From assembly GCA_049840835.1 (NCBI GenBank), contig JASGJG010000003.1, positions 372,001-436,000 on the forward strand: 64,000 nt of DNA, read 5' to 3'. The number at the start of each line of letters is the position of its first letter. Position 1 is the first letter of the stretch. This DNA comes from JANLTX01 sp049840835 (GTDB taxonomy: Bacteria > Armatimonadota > Armatimonadia > Armatimonadales > Armatimonadaceae). A program made the translations under genes and the position numbers. Shown in pieces: positions 1-8,781 of this stretch. Under the pieces are notes generated by a model. The model saw only the letters and a program-made list of their open reading frames with translations, did no database searches and was not told where the DNA came from.

Positions 1-2
1 TA

Positions 3-1413
3 GATGCCTTCTTCCGTTCCTGGGCACTGTTCACTCTAGTGTTCCTGGGAACGGCGGGAGTTGTCACCGGTGCGCTGCTTATGCGAGGGAATACATATGT
101 GGCGTCGGCCTCCATACGCGTGGTGCCGGAAAACGAAGTCTCCGAGATCATGGGTTTCCAGCAGCGTAACTGGGTGAACCCATCGGACCAGAGTGTCGCG
201 CGGTTCAACGACCTCATGCGCAACATGCTACCAGGCGGCTTTGTAGACAAAGCGCTGCAAGGCGCTCAGCTTACCCGGCCCATTCAGATAGATTCCACAG
301 ACAAAGACACCCGCTTCGGGGCACTACGCAAGGCCATCTACGCGGCCTCTACCAGCAAAGATGTCTTCACCATAGGCATCGTTTGGGATGATCCCGATGA
401 AGCCGAACGCATCATCGCCTCGCTCCAGGCCCGCTTCATCGAAGATGCAGGTATGGCCAAACAGCTCTCGTCGGGACGTGTCACGGCGTACTTAGACACC
501 GAAATCAAAGGGGTCGAGGGGCGTATGCGCCGGGCCGAGCAGGCCGTTATCGACTTCAAGAAGACCCACCAGGGGCAGCTTCCTACCGCACAGGCATCTA
601 TCACCGCGCGGCTTCAAACGTTAGAAGAAGAGCGCAGCTTGCTCTATGCCACCAGCGAAGACAGCTCCACAAAGCGCCAGGCAGTAGAAGAGCGCCTGCG
701 CAATGTCTCACCTACCAGCATTCTGAGCCAGACCCGCCGAATGGAAACGCCTATCGCCTTGGAGATTCGCGCTCTGGAGCGTAAGCGCCGCGATATGGTG
801 ATGGCCGATGCCTATAAATCCGACCTTGCCGAGATAGATACCGAGCTGGAGCGCCTGCGCCAGCAGGAGCAGGATCTACGCCTGAAGAGCGGAGGAGTCG
901 CGGAGACCCAGTACCAGGACAACCCGGAGTACACCGATCTTCAGATGCAGCTCACCAACCTGAAGGGTGAGGAGCGAGCCCGTATCGCTCGGATGAACCA
1001 TCTGAACGAGCAGGCTGGCCAAGCTCCAGGCAGAGGTTGCCCGGTTCCCCGCTGCTCGAGCGCGCCTTAACACGAGAAAACCCGTGCTCACCGAGTCTCT
1101 GCGAGACTTTCTAAAAGACCTGCTCAAGCGCCGGGAGCAGGCGCAGCAGCGCGCCCATATCGCCAAAATCAATGCCACCACAGCGCTGATTCCCATGAAC
1201 AAAGTGGTGTCCGAGGCCACCATGGGCATGAAGAAGAAGGTCATGACCCTGGGTATCGGGGTAGGGCTGGGGCTGTTTTTGGGGCTGCTCCTAATCATAC
1301 TCCGCGAGTGGGCTGACCCGACCCTGCGCTATGAAGCCGACACCGAGCGCCTGCTAGGCTCGCCGGTACTGGCAAGTCTGCCCGAAGAACGTACTCTAGG
1401 AAAGGCCGCATGA
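3..1413 (+). CDS. Wzz/GumC-type polysaccharide co-polymerase, 5'-partial, frameshifted
   Basis: Inner-membrane chain-length determinant for exopolysaccharide export and polymerisation. The frame is open from base 3 at the window edge, so the start is missing. A first hydrophobic segment is followed by a short Wzz-like beta region, then a long charged helical region (about bases 480-1130) typical of the periplasmic coiled coil. The second membrane segment (VMTLGIGVGLGLFLGLLLII) is at about 1240-1300, followed by a short cytoplasmic tail. The upstream frame stops at 1070. The downstream frame reads without a stop from about 1021 to 1413 and carries the expected C-terminal half, so one extra C near 1018-1020 breaks the gene. 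Its TGA overlaps the ATG of the next gene. This is the first gene of the exopolysaccharide operon seen here. Family call is firm; whether the frameshift is real is open. Confidence 0.82.
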
Positions 1414-2168
1414 GAACATCCTCACGGAAAACGGCCTCAACAACGACAGTAACGCCGGAACCCCCGGCAGCGCTGAGCGTCGGCGTACGCTTCGAGCGCA
1501 ACCATGACACCCTGGCGAAACTGGGTGAGGTAGCCGATGCGCTGCCCATGCTCTCTATCCGCTTCGCCGATATTCTGAATCACCCTGTCTTCCAACTAGA
1601 AGGCCCGGTTATAGTAGGCGTCACGAGCGCAGTTGCGGGTGAGGGAGTGACCAGCGTCGCGCTTCAGCTTGCCGCCACCCTGACCCGCAGCGATGTTCGC
1701 CATGTCTGCTTGATGGACTTCAACCTGGCTAACGATGACCTGGCTGGCCGAGTGTCCTTGCCCCAGGCTCCCGGTCTGAACGCAGTACTGGAAAATTCTG
1801 AGACAACGATTCATTCCTACGGCTGTGCCGAGCTGGAAGACCTCCAAATCATCACCAGCGGCAAACCCGCCGCGAATCCTGCCCGTGCCTCACGCGGTCC
1901 TCGCGCCGAGCAGATACTCACCCTTGCCCGAGAGCGCTTTGATGTCACCATTGTGGAACTGCCCCCGCTGGCTACCGGCGATGCCCCGCCTCTAGTAGAT
2001 CACTTAGATGGCGTAATTGTGGTGGTCTGCGCCGGAGTGACTCCGAAAGACCTGGTGGCAACCGCCCTCGCTCGCCTGGACCCACAGAAACGAATCGGGG
2101 TCGTGCTCAATCGGATTCAGGTTGCTGGTCCCCGCTGGCTAGTCAGGAAGTTCGCCCCATGGTGGTAG
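1410..2168 (+). CDS. CpsD/CapB-like P-loop protein with degenerate ATP site
   Basis: By position (directly after Wzz, ATGA overlap) and fold this is the cytoplasmic tyrosine autokinase partner of the co-polymerase. The P-loop region at residues 71-82 reads VTSAVAGEGVTS: the family glycine pattern is kept, but the conserved lysine is replaced by valine. The Walker A' segment is LMDFNLAND, lacking the second aspartate of the usual DxD. The Walker B-like segment IVELPP has Glu where Asp is usual. There is no C-terminal tyrosine cluster; the protein ends in RKFAPWW. It is therefore probably a pseudo-kinase that keeps a scaffold role, or a ParA-like protein with weak ATP binding. The N-terminal 60 residues resemble a linker. 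The end overlaps the next gene by 10 bases. Confidence 0.75.
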   Translation: MRTSSRKTASTTTVTPEPPAALSVGVRFERNHDTLAKLGEVADALPMLSIRFADILNHPVFQLEGPVIVGVTSAVAGEGVTSVALQLAATLTRSDVRHVCLMDFNLANDDLAGRVSLPQAPGLNAVLENSETTIHSYGCAELEDLQIITSGKPAANPARASRGPRAEQILTLARERFDVTIVELPPLATGDAPPLVDHLDGVIVVVCAGVTPKDLVATALARLDPQKRIGVVLNRIQVAGPRWLVRKFAPWW

Positions 2169-3409
2169 CCCTCGGTATTTTGCTGGGCCTCCCCGCCACT
2201 CTCTTCGTCGGATACCTGATACTTTTACTGGTGGGGGGATTGATACCGTTTAGTGCCCCCCCCGCCCCCGTCTTATCCGCGTCCCGCGGGACAGGGGAGC
2301 CTGTACACCTCTCGCCCGAACGCTCTTCTGACCCCACCGTCCCGCCGAATGGTGGAAGAGACGGGGGCGGGGGGGGCATTGCCGTCCTCATCCCAGCGCA
2401 CGATGAAGAGCTAGTCATCGAGAGCACACTGCAGAGCGTATTTGCGCAGACACTCCCACCTGCCGCCGTATATGTGATCGCCGATAACTGCACCGATAAA
2501 ACAGCGGAACTCGCGCGTGCTATGGGCACAACGGTATTGGAGCGCACCGATACCGAGAACCGGGGCAAAGGCTGGGCGCTGGCCTGGGCATTTGAGCGAC
2601 TGCTGAGAGAGACTGACTATCCCGCGTTTGTGATTCTGGACGCGGATACCCATGCCGCGCCGGACTTCTGTGAGCGAATCGCCGACCAACTGGCGGCGTA
2701 TGGCCCGGATGACGAAGTGGCTATTCAAGGGCGCTACGGCGTACTCAACGAAAACGATGGCTGGCGCGCGGCGCTTATGAGTGCGGCATTTGCGCTGGTG
2801 AACCATATCCGGCTTGCCGGGGCCGACCGATTGGGCGGGTTCGTTGGCCTTAAAGGCAACGGTATGGCGTTCACACGGGCGCTCTTACTCGCTCACCCCT
2901 GGAATGGCTCCAGTATCACCGAGGATTTAGATTACGCTCTGGATCTAGACCGGGCTGGCGTTCGTCTGCGCTATGCCCCGGAAGCGCGGGTGGCCGCGCA
3001 AATGCCGGTCGATGCTCGCGCCGCCGCTACACAGCGACGCCGCTGGGAGGGAGGCAGAGCGCAGCTTGCCCTGGCCCGTGGAGGCGCCATGCTCAAAGCC
3101 AGGCGCATCTGGGCCGCCATGGACCTGCTGACTCCACCGCTGGGCGAGCTTTGTGGGTTAGTTTTGCTCTGGGGACTGCTCACCCCATTTACCCCCATGT
3201 GGCTGGCGCTCTGGTGGGCGGCAGTAACCGGCGGACTGATTCTCTATGTGCTGGGCGGACTGCTGATTAGCGGTGTCAGTGGGCGAGTATGGGTAGCGCT
3301 GGCCTGCGCCCCATTCTATGTCGCCTGGAAGCTAGCGCAGCGCCTGACCAAACCCAGCCGCGAGTGGATTCGGACGAACCGCATACCGACAGGAGGACCA
3401 CGCCCATGA
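2159..3409 (+). CDS. Membrane GT2 glycosyltransferase with in-frame repeat insert
   Basis: Processive-type family 2 glycosyltransferase that adds a sugar from a nucleotide donor at the inner membrane. One N-terminal membrane helix (residues 2-30) is followed by a Pro/Gly-rich stretch (32-74) encoded by a palindromic element, then the GT-A domain starting VLIPAHDEE (76-84). DADT is at 161-164, the acidic ED pair at 255-256, and QRRRW at 292-296, as in cellulose/hyaluronan synthase-like enzymes. Two or three membrane helices follow (about 315-385). All catalytic motifs are present, so the insert appears tolerated between helix 1 and the catalytic domain. The gene overlaps both neighbours, as expected inside an operon. 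Confidence 0.88.
   Translation: MVVALGILLGLPATLFVGYLILLLVGGLIPFSAPPAPVLSASRGTGEPVHLSPERSSDPTVPPNGGRDGGGGGIAVLIPAHDEELVIESTLQSVFAQTLPPAAVYVIADNCTDKTAELARAMGTTVLERTDTENRGKGWALAWAFERLLRETDYPAFVILDADTHAAPDFCERIADQLAAYGPDDEVAIQGRYGVLNENDGWRAALMSAAFALVNHIRLAGADRLGGFVGLKGNGMAFTRALLLAHPWNGSSITEDLDYALDLDRAGVRLRYAPEARVAAQMPVDARAAATQRRRWEGGRAQLALARGGAMLKARRIWAAMDLLTPPLGELCGLVLLWGLLTPFTPMWLALWWAAVTGGLILYVLGGLLISGVSGRVWVALACAPFYVAWKLAQRLTKPSREWIRTNRIPTGGPRP
2254..2378. repeat. Palindromic element family A, copy 1 (in gene)
   Basis: The ends are a perfect 20-bp inverted repeat (2254-2273 and 2359-2378), TG plus C8-G-C5-GTCT and its complement. The element lies wholly inside the GT2 gene and is read through without a stop, adding about 42 residues rich in Pro, Gly and Ser. 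The same left arm is repeated exactly at 5676-5695. Confidence 0.85.
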
Positions 3410-3543
3410 TGAACCTGGTGCTGAGTGTCCTGTTCTTCGCCTTGATGCTCGGCCTCTTTGCCCGCAAGCTGGACTGGCGCGTCTATATGGCGCTGGGGAC
3501 CTGGACCCTGGTTGCCTCGCTGTTTTACTACGTGAAGCACTGA
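3406..3543 (+). CDS. Small membrane protein of 45 residues
   Basis: Begins at the ATG at 3406, nine bases after an AGGAGG ribosome site (3391-3396) and overlapping the stop of the glycosyltransferase (ATGA). It encodes two hydrophobic segments (MNLVLSVLFFALMLGLFA and about 28-41), separated by RKLDWRVY. No family recognised. Its place between a glycosyltransferase and the Wzy-like gene, with tight coupling, suggests a small membrane subunit of the polysaccharide machinery. The longer open frame upstream of 3406 is only the out-of-frame tail of the previous gene. Confidence 0.65.
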   Translation: MMNLVLSVLFFALMLGLFARKLDWRVYMALGTWTLVASLFYYVKH

Positions 3544-3545
3544 GC

Positions 3546-5111
3546 ATGTCTATCCGCCCCTTTCCTGTGCTGGCCGAAGCCCCAGATGCCCAGAAGCTTC
3601 GGGACGAATCCAAACGCCGCGATATCTGGTTCCGCATGTCCGGGTTCTTCGCCTCTATTGCCTGTGCGCTCAGCTTCGCCGCCTTCGACTTTGCCAGCCC
3701 GCTGGTACCTCTAGTTCTGGTCTTCCTATTTCTACTGCCGGTAGTGACCTGGAACGTGCCACGGATGATGTATCTGTTCCTGCTCCCCGCCGTGTGTTTA
3801 ATCGAGCTGGGGGACTCAGGCAACCCGGATGAGTTCTTCGGCAAGATTCCGCTGTTCTGGAATGTCAACACGGCAGTACAGATGTACACACACTCGGACT
3901 TCAAGGCCGTGCCGTTCAGCATGCTGGAGTTCCTGTTCATCCTGGCGGCCTCACTGAGCTTTATCAAAGCTGTCTTCAATCGAAGTATGGGATTCGAGAT
4001 CGGCACCCTGCTGAAGCCGATTATTGTCTACGAACTCTTTGTGTTTTGCAGCTTCGGGCACGGCATCATGACCGGGGGCGACTTTAAGATCTCCCTGCAG
4101 GAAACCCGCGCACAGTTCTACTTCCTCTTCGCCTATTTAGTGGCCGCGCACCAGGTACGCACGCGGGAGCAGGTCAACAAGAGCCTCTGGATCTTCGTGT
4201 TCTGCGTTGCCCTGAAAGGCGCAGTCTATGTCTTCCGCTACTTCGTGACCCTGCATGGTCTCCCTATTCCAGATCAGGGAGTGGGGTCCCATGAGGAAGC
4301 CTTCTTCTTCGGTGCCTATACCGTGCTGCTCATAGTCCTGCCGCTTTGCGGGATAGAGAAGAAACTGCAGAAAGCCATGTGGCTCATGCTGCCTTTAGTC
4401 GTAGTGGGCAACATGGTCACCAACCGCCGTGCGGGCACGGCGGGGCTGGCGGTTTCGCTGGTAATGCTCTTTCCCGCTGCCTGGGTCTGCTTCCCCCTAC
4501 GTCGCAAGATAATCGTCACCAGTGCGCTCTCTATGATCATTGCGTTTTCTATCTACTACCCTATTTTTCGCAATAAAACCGGCATGTTCTCGCTGCCCGC
4601 CCGCGCCTTCAAGACCCAGTTCGAGCCAGAGGCGAACTCTGAGCGCGACCGCAGCTCCAACGACTACCGAGAGGCCGAGAACGCCTGTCTGATGGCGACC
4701 ATAAAAGAATCCGGTGTCACGACTCTCTTTGGCTACGGCTACGGCAAGCGCATGCTACATGTAGCCAATATTGCGGACATCACCAAGCTCTATGAGTGGT
4801 GGGATATCTTGCCCCACAACCAGATTCTCTGGGTCTGGATGCGCACCGGGCTCTGCGGCTTCATCGCGTTCTGGATAATGATTGGTGCTATTCACTTCGA
4901 AATCGGCAAGGTGCTACGCCGCCCCAAATCCGATGCCCACGATAAAGCCATTGCTATGTTCGTGCTGATTATCATCGCGAACCTGATCATGTTCGGCATG
5001 CTGGACCTCCAGCTCTCCAACTACCGAGATATGCTTTTTGCCGGGCTCTTCGTCGGAATCCTGGGCGGCTATCTGGCTCGCAAGCGCCAGGGGGACCCGG
5101 AGGCGCTATGA
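3546..5111 (+). CDS. O-antigen polymerase/ligase-like membrane protein (Wzy/WaaL type)
   Basis: A 521-residue polytopic inner-membrane protein with about 11-12 hydrophobic helices. A large hydrophilic loop in the C-terminal half (around TQFEPEANSERDRSSNDYRE) precedes LPHNQILWVWMRTGLCGF, the His-Asn region typical of O-antigen ligase/polymerase family proteins. Expected role: join lipid-linked repeat units into the polymer on the periplasmic side. The ATG at 3546 follows the small membrane protein by two bases; the stop overlaps the start of the flippase gene by four bases. No insert is seen in this gene, in contrast to its neighbours. Confidence 0.85.
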   Translation: MSIRPFPVLAEAPDAQKLRDESKRRDIWFRMSGFFASIACALSFAAFDFASPLVPLVLVFLFLLPVVTWNVPRMMYLFLLPAVCLIELGDSGNPDEFFGKIPLFWNVNTAVQMYTHSDFKAVPFSMLEFLFILAASLSFIKAVFNRSMGFEIGTLLKPIIVYELFVFCSFGHGIMTGGDFKISLQETRAQFYFLFAYLVAAHQVRTREQVNKSLWIFVFCVALKGAVYVFRYFVTLHGLPIPDQGVGSHEEAFFFGAYTVLLIVLPLCGIEKKLQKAMWLMLPLVVVGNMVTNRRAGTAGLAVSLVMLFPAAWVCFPLRRKIIVTSALSMIIAFSIYYPIFRNKTGMFSLPARAFKTQFEPEANSERDRSSNDYREAENACLMATIKESGVTTLFGYGYGKRMLHVANIADITKLYEWWDILPHNQILWVWMRTGLCGFIAFWIMIGAIHFEIGKVLRRPKSDAHDKAIAMFVLIIIANLIMFGMLDLQLSNYRDMLFAGLFVGILGGYLARKRQGDPEAL

Positions 5112-7489
5112 GCCTGAAGAAGAACCTGGGCATGACCGCCCTGACCCAGCTTCTCTCCTGGGGCCTGACTCTTGGCGTCTCCCTGAAACTCCCGCAGTAC
5201 CTCGGCGATGCGAATCTGGGCCGCTTCGAATTAGCTGGCGCCATAGCAGGGGCTTTCTCAGTACTCGTCGTGCTCGGCACTAGTCGCGTACTGACCCGAG
5301 ATATCGCCCGAGACACCAGCAAGTTCGCGCCAATGCTGCGTACTGCCCTGAAGCTGCGTCTCAGTCTCTCTCTGCCCGCCGTACTACTGGGCCTGCTACT
5401 TACCTTTATCCTGCGCTACGACACCACCACCCGGCTGTTAGTGGCTCTCTCACTAATGGCCATGGTCGTCACCTGCGTCAGCGATGCCCTGGCCGCCGCC
5501 CGTGCAGGCCGCGAGGAGTTCGGGCGTATCAATGCCGCACAGCTCACAGAGAAACTTACGACCGGCGTGCTTTTGCTTTTATTGGCCGTTCTGAAAGCCC
5601 CGCTCTGGCTGTTCTTTGTAGCGATGTTGATTCCGGTGGGGCTGAGTGTGGCAATTTTGTGGCCGCGTGGTAGTGTGCCCCCCCCGCCCCCGTCTTTATC
5701 CGGCTTCGGCAGCGAAGCTGCATTGGAAGGCCGCTCTGCGGCGACAGGGGAGCCAGAACCCCCCGGGTACCCTTCCAGGGTGTCTGGGGGGCAGGGGGGC
5801 ATTCTCGGTGCTGACGCCCTCACCCTGGCGCGCGAGGGGCTGCCGTTTCTCTCCAATGCCATCTTTATGAAGCTCTATGGCACCAGTGCGCCGCTGCTAC
5901 TCTCCAAACTCGGCTCCCTGGAGGCAGTAGGGTGGTTCGCACTGGCCAAGCGGCTCGGTGGATCCACACTGTTCGTGCCTACCGCGCTCTGCTCGGTTAT
6001 GCTGCCCCGGCTCTCCGCGAACTGGCAGAACGATAGATCGGCCTACACCCGAGATGTCAAGCGCCTGTTTCTGCTGCTGGGAGTAGCCGTGCTGCCCATG
6101 GCGGCAGCGCTGGTGTTCTTCCCCAGCCTGCTACTACGGATTCTGCACTACCCTGCCAGTTTCGGCCCTGCGATTCCCGTAATCTCGCTCATGGGTATAT
6201 CGATCGGGCTGTGGTTTCTAACTCAGGCGGCAGCCACCGCACTGATCGCTGCCGATAAGCAAGCCGTGTTTGCAAAGCTCACAGGCATCGCGGCGGGCGC
6301 CTGTTTCCCGCTGGGTGCGGTTTGCATTCTGGCATCGAAGGCACTTTTCAACAATCCGGCGATTGGTGCAATCGCCGCCGACGCGCTTATCGAAGGCGGC
6401 CTGCTGGCGGGGTATCTGCGAGCAATGCTAGGGAGCCCTCCCCCGGTGCTTCGCACCACCCCCTCCCCGACTTCGTTGGGGGTGGGGGTAAACAAACCCG
6501 ATAGGCTCTCCGGCAATCCAGCAGGCGTTACGTCTTCTTTAACCTTCTCCCCCCACGAAGTCGGGGAGGGGGTGGTGCGAAGCACCGGGGGAGGGACTTT
6601 TATGAACCTGACCGTTCTTATCTGCACGCGGAATCGGCCCTCGGACATTGCGTGGGCTGTACCCGGAGTGCTGGCGTGTACGCATCCGAGCTTTGAAGTC
6701 ATTGTGGTGGACCAGAGCGACGATGACAAAACAAAGAGCATTCTAGAGCCGATAGCCGCAAAAGATGCCCGGCTGCGTTATGTGCCGACCGAGACGCGCG
6801 GGCTTTCGCGCGCGCGGAACCTGGGAGCTAGTCTGGCACGTGGGGCACTGATTGTTTGCACAGATGACGACTGCGAAGTGACGCCAGGCTGGCTAGAGGA
6901 AGTCGAGGCAGCCTTTCATGCCGAGCCCGCTATCTCTATGGCATTCGGGCAGGTACATGCCCCTGAGGGAGCTGACTTCGAGCGGGAGTACGTGCCGTGT
7001 TCGTACTTCACAGAGCATCGTCCATTGGACCGGGAAGTGCTGGGCATGGGCGCCCACATGATGCTGAAGCGGAGCCTATGGGAGCAGGTCGGCGGCTGGG
7101 ATGAAGCCCTGGGTGGTGGCGCTGTCTTCCCCGGCGCCGAGGACTTCGATTTCTCCTATCGGGCACAACGATTAGGCGCGACCGTGATGGCGCTGCCGGA
7201 ACTGGTACTGATCCATCGCACCGGGCGCCCCAAGTCGTTCTACTTCGAGAAGCACTTATTCGACTATGGGCTGGGGGAGGCGGCATTCTGCCTGAAGCAT
7301 GTGCGTTGCGGGGATACCTGGGCGCTCAAGCGCTTAGTGCGCGTGTTGGCACTCTACTCCGGGCGTGCTGTCTGGCGCAGCCTGCGTCGCAGGCCTGATG
7401 CCACGGGGTTCCTGCGCGGTCTGCTTGCTGGGCTAGCCCGTGCTCCCAAGGTAGCCGTGGATACCGAAAGACGGGTGTACACCCCATGA
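5108..7489 (+). CDS. Wzx-like flippase fused in frame to GT2 glycosyltransferase
   Basis: Residues 1-440 form a polysaccharide-transport (MATE/Wzx-type) protein with about 12 helices, beginning GMTALTQLLSWGLTLGVSL. It should flip lipid-linked repeat units across the membrane. A family A element adds residues 190-231 in the loop between the two helix bundles. A family B element supplies residues 443-496. From residue 499 (ATG at 6602) a full GT2 domain follows, with NLTVLICTRNRP, VCTDDDCEV and GAEDFDFSY motifs. In most loci these are two genes, so the element probably removed the stop and joined them. The glycosyltransferase may also start independently at 6602. Both halves keep their motifs. 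The stop overlaps the next start. Confidence 0.85.
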   Translation: MSLKKNLGMTALTQLLSWGLTLGVSLKLPQYLGDANLGRFELAGAIAGAFSVLVVLGTSRVLTRDIARDTSKFAPMLRTALKLRLSLSLPAVLLGLLLTFILRYDTTTRLLVALSLMAMVVTCVSDALAAARAGREEFGRINAAQLTEKLTTGVLLLLLAVLKAPLWLFFVAMLIPVGLSVAILWPRGSVPPPPPSLSGFGSEAALEGRSAATGEPEPPGYPSRVSGGQGGILGADALTLAREGLPFLSNAIFMKLYGTSAPLLLSKLGSLEAVGWFALAKRLGGSTLFVPTALCSVMLPRLSANWQNDRSAYTRDVKRLFLLLGVAVLPMAAALVFFPSLLLRILHYPASFGPAIPVISLMGISIGLWFLTQAAATALIAADKQAVFAKLTGIAAGACFPLGAVCILASKALFNNPAIGAIAADALIEGGLLAGYLRAMLGSPPPVLRTTPSPTSLGVGVNKPDRLSGNPAGVTSSLTFSPHEVGEGVVRSTGGGTFMNLTVLICTRNRPSDIAWAVPGVLACTHPSFEVIVVDQSDDDKTKSILEPIAAKDARLRYVPTETRGLSRARNLGASLARGALIVCTDDDCEVTPGWLEEVEAAFHAEPAISMAFGQVHAPEGADFEREYVPCSYFTEHRPLDREVLGMGAHMMLKRSLWEQVGGWDEALGGGAVFPGAEDFDFSYRAQRLGATVMALPELVLIHRTGRPKSFYFEKHLFDYGLGEAAFCLKHVRCGDTWALKRLVRVLALYSGRAVWRSLRRRPDATGFLRGLLAGLARAPKVAVDTERRVYTP
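5676..5801. repeat. Palindromic element family A, copy 2 (in gene)
   Basis: Left arm 5676-5695 is identical over 20 bp to that of copy 1. The right end (to 5801) is a degenerate match, GGGGGGCAGGGGGGCA. At 126 bp (42 codons) it keeps the frame and sits in the central loop of the flippase. It is read in a different codon phase from copy 1. Confidence 0.8.
6436..6595. repeat. Palindromic element family B with 41-bp perfect inverted repeats
   Basis: Arms 6436-6476 and 6555-6595 are exact reverse complements over 41 bp, beginning CCCTCCCCCGGTGCTTCGCA. The 78-bp centre is unlike family A. It is read through as coding sequence and joins the flippase and glycosyltransferase frames. A partial copy is nested at 8116-8171. 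Confidence 0.9.
6588..6604 (+). promoter_or_regulatory. Shine-Dalgarno-like end of element B before an internal ATG
   Basis: The right terminal repeat ends GGGGGAGGGA (6587-6596), five bases before an in-frame ATG at 6602 that begins a complete GT2 domain. The repeat end could thus serve as a ribosome binding site, letting the glycosyltransferase be made separately as well as fused. Inference from spacing only. Confidence 0.5.
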
Positions 7490-8781
7490 AGTTCGGTCTG
7501 TTAGTCGGCGGCTGGATGGACGATACCCGCCGCGAAGCCACGGCAAATGGGGAACGCCCCCGTGCGGATATATTTCTCTTAGAAGAACGCCTGAACTGCC
7601 ACGCCTTCGACTTCTCCTGGCTGGAAGCCCGTTGTGCTACCGAGCCCCTGACTCGCACCCTGCGCAAGCTCATCGGCTGGAGCGCAACACTGGCCGTGCG
7701 TGCCCTTCCCGAACTTTCTAAATGCGAGGCCATCTACTGCTCCGGCGAAGATGTAGGCCTGCCACTGGGCTGGCTTCTGGCGTTTACAAAACGTCAGCGC
7801 ATTGTTATGCGCATGGAGCAACCGGAGTATGGCTCCTCAATGCTCAAGCGAGCGCTCTGGCGCGCACTCCTGCGCGGCGCACTACGTCGCGTTAATCAGG
7901 TCTTCTGCCGCACAGAAGCGCATGTAGAGTTTCTAAAGGCGCTGGGGTATGCGCGTGCTGCTTTTACGCCAGAGACCACGGATGCCGAGTTCTGGACAAT
8001 CAATTCCAACGCTCACGCTTCCCCGTGCCCGAATGCCCCCTATCCCCCAGTAATGGGGGCACCAGATTCTGTTAGCCCTGCGGGCTCTTTATCGCCTGCG
8101 GCGGATACACCTATAACCCTCTCCCCCAACGGAGTCGGGGAGGGGGTGGCGACGAAGGAGCCGGGGGAGGGCCAAGTCCCTCAGAACCCCCTATTACTGG
8201 GGGGCAGGGGGGCATGCGGAAGTATCCTCTCCGCTGGCCTGGAAGAACGTGACTATCCGACTCTCATTCAAGCTGTGGAAGGCACCGACTGGCAACTCAC
8301 GGTTGCCGCCGGAAGCCCCTGGAGCAAGTTCTCCTTTGCCAGCGAAGCGCCGCCCGAAAACGTTACTGTAGCAAAGTTCGCGCAGAAAGAGCTGCGGGAA
8401 CAGTATGCGCAGGCGGATGTGGTGGTGCTCTCTGTGAACCCAACACCTCGCGCCTGTGGGATGAACGTGGTACTGGAAGCCTGGGCCATGGGCGTGCCAG
8501 TGATTGCGACAGACACGCCGGGGCTGAAAAGCTACCTAATGGATGGCGAGAATGCCCTGCTCGTGCCCCCGAAAGACCCGGTTGCGCTACAAAAAGCCCT
8601 GGAAATGTTGCGTGCAGACCGAAAGCTTTCTCATAAACTTACCGAAAATGGAAAGCGATGCATCGCGAGTTGGGGGAATCTGGAGAGCTACGTGGGGATT
8701 ATCGAGAGCGCCCTGCGGGCGCCATCGTCCGTGTCCTGCGGGAAGAATCCGGCGTCGATATCGTCGGACCCCGGTTACTGA
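7486..8781 (+). CDS. GT4-type glycosyltransferase with in-frame double repeat insert
   Basis: GT-B fold enzyme. The N-terminal domain (to about residue 178) is followed by about 61 residues (183-243) encoded by a family A element that itself contains part of a family B element. The donor-binding C-terminal domain starts ILSAGLEERDYPTL and ends with GMNVVLEAWAMGVPVIATDTPGL and ENALLVPPKDP. The paralogue at 14083-15102 has the same two domains joined directly (HQVCAVGREGRDYATLF), which dates the insert as an addition. The start overlaps the preceding stop (ATGA). The last 120 bases overlap the acyltransferase frame; the tail after residue 405 is unlike the family and may be extended. Confidence 0.85.
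   Translation: MKFGLLVGGWMDDTRREATANGERPRADIFLLEERLNCHAFDFSWLEARCATEPLTRTLRKLIGWSATLAVRALPELSKCEAIYCSGEDVGLPLGWLLAFTKRQRIVMRMEQPEYGSSMLKRALWRALLRGALRRVNQVFCRTEAHVEFLKALGYARAAFTPETTDAEFWTINSNAHASPCPNAPYPPVMGAPDSVSPAGSLSPAADTPITLSPNGVGEGVATKEPGEGQVPQNPLLLGGRGACGSILSAGLEERDYPTLIQAVEGTDWQLTVAAGSPWSKFSFASEAPPENVTVAKFAQKELREQYAQADVVVLSVNPTPRACGMNVVLEAWAMGVPVIATDTPGLKSYLMDGENALLVPPKDPVALQKALEMLRADRKLSHKLTENGKRCIASWGNLESYVGIIESALRAPSSVSCGKNPASISSDPGY
8034..8214. repeat. Palindromic element family A, copy 3 (in gene)
   Basis: Ends TGCCCCC and GGGGGGCA, with inner arms CCCCCAGTAATGGGGG and CCCCCTATTACTGGGGGG as in the intergenic copy at 19273-19445. It lies in the inter-domain linker of the GT4 gene and reads without stops. 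Confidence 0.82.
8116..8171. repeat. Partial family B element nested in family A
   Basis: The segment GAGTCGGGGAGGGGGTGG and the following GCCGGGGGAGGG match the right half of the element at 6436-6595 with a few changes. This shows that one palindromic element has landed inside another. Confidence 0.65.
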
